Part shown: one piece after another, positions 61,392 through 64,000 of the stretch
Layout: each line of letters begins with the position of its first letter
How positions within the stretch are numbered: the first letter of the stretch is position 1
DNA from: Dehalococcoidia bacterium
GTDB lineage: Bacteria; Chloroflexota; Dehalococcoidia; UBA2979
Direction of reading: 5' to 3'
Assembly: GCA_028279505.1 (NCBI GenBank)
Contig: JANQNP010000022.1
Location: forward strand, 124,001 to 188,000
Length of the DNA: 64,000 nucleotides
Translations under genes and position numbers: made by a program
Notes under the pieces: model-generated
Databases searched by the model: none
Told to the model about the DNA's origin: nothing
What the model saw: the letters and a program-made list of their open reading frames with translations, nothing else

Positions 61392-62008
61392 ACGTGCTGG
61401 CCAACCACCGCCGGCTCGCGATCTTCGTCGCGCTCATCGCCGCGCAGGCGATCTTCATCCTCGCGGTCGTCGTCCGCGAGGAACGTCGACTCGACGGCCT
61501 CGAGATCGTCTTGCAGTCGCAGCCGGTCGACCCGCGCGATCCGCTCCGCGGAGACTTCGTCATCATCCGCTACACCGCCGAGGACGTAGCCGGCCTCCCC
61601 ACGCCTCGCGACCTCCGCGAGGGTGAGACCGTCTATGTGCAGTTCGAGGACCGCGGTCGCTACTGGGAGCCCGTCACGGTGAACGAACGCCTGCTCCCCC
61701 GCGACGAGTGGCGAGACGGCTTCGCCTGGGTCCGCGCCCGCGTCGAATCCACCTCACCGCTCCGCGTCCGCTACGACGACCTGGAGTTCTACTTCATCCC
61801 GCAGGGCACCGGAGACCCGCCCGAGCCCCCGGACGTCTTCGTCTCCGTGGGCGACGATGGCCTCACCCGCATCAAGCGGCTGGAGATCGACGGCGTCCAG
61901 TGGCCCAACGACACCGTCTCCCAGGACCAGGTCCCACCGAGGCCCGCCACCCTCACCCCGCGTGACGCCCCCGCGACTCCCGAGTCCCCCGCAACCCCGG
62001 CCCGCTAG
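61388..62008 (+). CDS. GDYXXLXY-domain protein
   Basis: A 206-residue protein with one N-terminal membrane segment (IFVALIAAQAIFILAVVV, about 11-28) and then an exported domain. The signature appears as DPRDPLRGDFVIIRYT (about 48-63), a GDY variant with Phe for Tyr. A Pro/Thr-rich tail ends it. ATGA overlap with the DUF2157 gene implies a complex. The family function is not established. Confidence 0.8.
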   Translation: MNVLANHRRLAIFVALIAAQAIFILAVVVREERRLDGLEIVLQSQPVDPRDPLRGDFVIIRYTAEDVAGLPTPRDLREGETVYVQFEDRGRYWEPVTVNERLLPRDEWRDGFAWVRARVESTSPLRVRYDDLEFYFIPQGTGDPPEPPDVFVSVGDDGLTRIKRLEIDGVQWPNDTVSQDQVPPRPATLTPRDAPATPESPATPAR

Positions 62009-62027
62009 CGGCCCGCCGGCCCGCGGA

Positions 62028-62393
62028 CTAGAGCCGCCGCAGCAGGCTGCTCGCGCCCTGCACCGTCGCGCCCAGCGCCGTCGCCCGTCGCCGCAGCGCC
62101 GCATCCGAGGTCACCACAACCACCGACTCCGGCGCCTCGTGTTCGTCTAGTAGCTCCACGATCAGATCGTCCGCGCCGTTCGGCCCGCGCCGCTCCGCGA
62201 ACGCCACATCAACCCCACCAGGCTCGAGATCGGCGATCGGATACCCGTCGAACACCACGAGCAGCGGCCGGTCGCCGTCCAGAGCCTCAAGCTCCGAGAC
62301 CAACCGGCGCATCGCGCCATGCCGGTCGCGCCACCACCGCGTCTGCGGCCGCGACCCGATCACATTCATCCCGTCGACGATCGTGAGGCTCAC
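62028..62393 (-). CDS. NYN-domain nuclease-like protein (YacP-like)
   Basis: The 121-residue protein has the PIN/NYN acidic pattern: LTIVDGMNVIGSRP (about residues 4-17), LLVVFDGYP (about 47), GADDLIVELL (about 71) and VVVVTSDAALRRRA (about 84-97). Four Asp positions of the metal site seem present. GTG 62393 has GAGGG upstream. It likely cleaves RNA. It is a single gene facing the convergent GDYXXLXY gene, 19 bases away. Confidence 0.8.
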   Translation of the reverse strand: MSLTIVDGMNVIGSRPQTRWWRDRHGAMRRLVSELEALDGDRPLLVVFDGYPIADLEPGGVDVAFAERRGPNGADDLIVELLDEHEAPESVVVVTSDAALRRRATALGATVQGASSLLRRL

Positions 62394-62456
62394 AAGGCCC
62401 TCACCATACGCCGACCCGTAGAGCTCAGAGGGGAACGTCGCCTCCACAGCAAAGAA

Positions 62457-62483
62457 CAGGGCGGGCCCGATGGGCCCGCCCTG
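62457..62483 (-). terminator. Rho-independent terminator of the TetR gene
   Basis: CAGGGCGGGCCC, a three-base loop and GGGCCCGCCCTG form a perfect 12-bp stem; on the minus strand TTCTTT follows. It lies 28 bases after the TetR stop and upstream of the NYN gene. Confidence 0.8.
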
Positions 62484-62511
62484 GGATTGGAGAACTTCGA
62501 TCGAGGCTGCG

Positions 62512-63237
62512 CTATCGCGCGGCCTCAAGATCGGTTGAAACACCCTCGGTGCCGAAGCTGCGCACGATTCGCTGGAGCAGCGTCCACACGCCCTCGGCGT
62601 CCATGTCACCTTGCGTCTGAAGCTGCTGAAGCTTCAGGCCGCTGACGACCGCAAGCAACAGCTCACCGAACGCCCGCGCGTCAACGGTCGGGTCGAGCTC
62701 GCCCGCCTCCTGCGCCGCGCCAACCAGATCCACCAGCCCGTCGCGCACGCCGGCGCTCTGCCGCGCCACCGCTGGACCAAAGTCCGGGTTGCGCGCGGCC
62801 ACCAGCGCCGACTCCAGCGTCAGCATCGTCCACTCGATCGAGCCCGGCTCATCGAGTTGCGCGAACGCTTCGTCGCCCATCTCGAACAGCGCGCCCAGCG
62901 GCGACGCGTTCGCCTCACTCACCGCCGCGAACTTCGCGCGGTCCTCGACCTCGCAGGCCTCGCAGACCGCAACGATCAGCGCTTCCTTGTTCGGGAAGTA
63001 CCGGTAGATGTTGCCGGCGCTCACGCCGGCCGCCTTCGCGATCTGCTGCATCGAGGCGGCGTCGCAGCCCTTCTCGACGAACACCCCGCGCGCGGCTTCC
63101 AGGATCTCGGCGCGACGCGCCTCCAGGAACTGCTCGCGAAGCGTCGATGCCGAGGAGGCTGCGGACGCAGGCGGTGCGGGGGATGCCGGAGGGGCCGGCA
63201 CGGTCCCCGCAGCGCCTGCGACGGCCTCGGTAGTCAC
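62512..63237 (-). CDS. TetR-family regulator with long Ala/Pro N-terminus
   Basis: A 241-residue regulator. Residues 1-30 are Ala/Pro/Ser-rich, then the HTH follows (RRAEILEAARGVFVEKGCDA and GVSAGNIYRYFPNKEALIVA, about residues 41-87). The ligand domain has a CEACEVED start. Operators for it are visible at 63471-63525, in front of the small gene that is just upstream in the same transcript. The ligand is unknown. Start GTG 63237. Confidence 0.85.
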   Translation of the reverse strand: MTTEAVAGAAGTVPAPPASPAPPASAASSASTLREQFLEARRAEILEAARGVFVEKGCDAASMQQIAKAAGVSAGNIYRYFPNKEALIVAVCEACEVEDRAKFAAVSEANASPLGALFEMGDEAFAQLDEPGSIEWTMLTLESALVAARNPDFGPAVARQSAGVRDGLVDLVGAAQEAGELDPTVDARAFGELLLAVVSGLKLQQLQTQGDMDAEGVWTLLQRIVRSFGTEGVSTDLEAAR

Positions 63238-63247
63238 CGGCCCGCCC

Positions 63248-63406
63248 CTAGCGGTAGTGCCGGCCGCGGTGGTCGTTCAGTGGTCCAAACAGCGTGTAGC
63301 GCTGGTCCAGCATCCGCGCGAAGTCGTCGTTCGCCTCGCGGATCGACGGCCCGCCCTGGCGGTCCTGCCCCTGGCCCAGTAGTCGCTTGTAGTAGCTCAT
63401 CGCCAT
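63248..63406 (-). CDS. Small hypothetical protein co-transcribed with tetR
   Basis: A 52-residue charged peptide (starting MAMSYYKRLLG and ending DHRGRHYR) that ends 10 bases before the TetR start. ATG 63406 is seven bases after GGGGAG; an earlier ATG at 63412 would be too close to that site. No homologue is recalled. Sharing the TetR promoter and operators argues that it is expressed. Confidence 0.55.
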   Translation of the reverse strand: MAMSYYKRLLGQGQDRQGGPSIREANDDFARMLDQRYTLFGPLNDHRGRHYR

Positions 63407-63470
63407 TGTCATGCTCCCCGGTCGGTGTCGCGGTCCGGGTCTTTGCCCGGCTCGGTTGCGCTAATCTGAA

Positions 63471-63525
63471 TGAACGAACGTTTTCGAGAACGACCGTTCA
63501 TGCACTGAGAATATACGTTCATTCT
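63471..63525. promoter_or_regulatory. TetR-type operator cluster
   Basis: AACGAACGTT (63473-63482) and AACGACCGTT (63489-63498) share AACG-N2-CGTT and start 16 bases apart. A further GAATGAACG/CGTTCATTC inverted pair brackets the cluster (63468-63476 and 63517-63525). It lies about 65-120 bases upstream of the small gene and tetR, so autoregulation is likely. The AT-rich ATATACG nearby may be a -10 element. Confidence 0.6.
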
Positions 63526-63669
63526 CGGTTGTCAACCCCACTCCCAACAGTTTTTCCTACAGCCGCAGCCGATACCTAGGGATCTCCCTGATCCCGTCCG
63601 ACGATGAAGAGGACAGTCGAGGCCCCCCTCGACCTGACATCGCGCCGCCAAGCGAGGTCTCAGCGACGT

Positions 63670-64000
63670 ATGAACGAAACCGTCACCCTGCAAACACTGC
63701 TGATCGCGGTCGCGCCGTTCGGCGTCCTCCTGCTGATCACCCTGTTCGCCGCGGTCCTCGGCGGCACCTTCGAGGCGGCCCGACGTCGCCTCCGAGGCCG
63801 CCCCTCCCGCGTCGCTGAACTCGAGCGTCGCGTCGCTACCCTCGAAACCGCGCTCAAGCGCGCCCGCGCCTCGGAACTCCCCCTCGAGATCGAGGCCGAA
63901 CGCCTCGCCGAGGAGATCCAGCAGATGCAGTCGCGCCGCCGCGACGTCCGCACCGAGGCGCCCGCACCCACCGACCCCATCACCGCGACCACCGAGGTCG
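63670..64000 (+). CDS. Membrane-anchored coiled-coil protein, cut by the right window edge
   Basis: The frame starts at ATG 63670 and runs off the window after 110 codons. A single membrane segment (VAPFGVLLLITLFAAVLGG, about 13-31) is followed by a basic loop (RRRLRGRPSR) and a charged coiled coil (AELERRVATLETALKRARA). No family can be named from this part. It begins divergently from the TetR unit. Confidence 0.6.
   Translation, partial: MNETVTLQTLLIAVAPFGVLLLITLFAAVLGGTFEAARRRLRGRPSRVAELERRVATLETALKRARASELPLEIEAERLAEEIQQMQSRRRDVRTEAPAPTDPITATTEV

Noticed and set aside
1..64000. Prophage, insertion sequence, CRISPR array or tRNA genes
   Set aside because: I looked for integrase, transposase, terminal repeats, regularly spaced repeats and tRNA T-loop motifs on both strands and found none that hold up.

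Overview
The window is about 64 kb of high-GC DNA (roughly two thirds G+C by eye), densely packed with genes on both strands, with short intergenic gaps and many gene pairs that overlap by 1-8 bases. It contains no rRNA, tRNA, CRISPR array, integrase or transposase that I can recognise. The gene set suggests an aerobic, heterotrophic member of the Chloroflexota, perhaps a Dehalococcoidia or SAR202-like lineage: many CoA-dependent degradation enzymes, class III CoA transferases, luciferase-like flavin oxidoreductases, a Baeyer-Villiger-type monooxygenase, amidases, MFS carriers and DUF3179 proteins. That placement is inference from gene content only.

Layout. 1-2.4 kb: a truncated sensor diguanylate cyclase and coaE. 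2.5-9 kb: an AtzG/AtzE-like amidase pair, an oxidoreductase fused to Clp N-terminal repeats, an MFS carrier, a formamidase-like enzyme and a GNAT. 9-10.7 kb: a ThDP enzyme. 10.7-12 kb: a lower-GC accessory patch with an XRE regulator and short unknown genes. 12-17.5 kb: a Rieske protein, an SDR, and a CoA-linked degradation block (CoA transferase, enoyl-CoA hydratase, and a thiolase-like protein with its DUF35 partner). 17.6-22.5 kb: DUF3179 lipoprotein, BVMO-like flavoprotein, cupin, phosphoesterase, zinc ribbon. 22.6-25 kb: a PAS-GGDEF-EAL protein behind a cluster of palindromes. 25-30.3 kb: AhpD-like protein, SpeE-like protein, three tandem paralogous lipoproteins and a cupin. 30.5-42 kb: mostly minus-strand metabolic genes led by a probable selenoprotein with an in-frame UGA. 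42-47.3 kb: a three-gene translationally coupled set headed by an 1103-residue exported protein with a toxin-like layout. 47.4-51 kb: MFS carrier, membrane protein, VOC protein, beta-propeller lipoprotein. 51-52.4 kb: a 32-residue peptide gene, a strong terminator and an HprK-like kinase, which together look like a minimal peptide-modification locus. 52.4-55 kb: a sulfide/persulfide module (ETHE1-like protein with rhodanese, TauE, ArsR). 55-60 kb: CoA transferase, amidohydrolase, serine hydrolase, LLM oxidoreductase. 60-64 kb: a DUF2157/GDYXXLXY membrane pair, an NYN nuclease, a TetR regulator with a small upstream gene, and a truncated membrane coiled-coil gene.

The points I rank highest are the peptide-kinase locus (51.2-52.4 kb), the toxin-like operon (42.2-47.3 kb), the UGA-containing selenoprotein (30.6-31.5 kb), a structurally conserved intergenic repeat found three times with compensatory base changes, and a strand-polar CGAGG-type motif that appears to influence synonymous codon choice.
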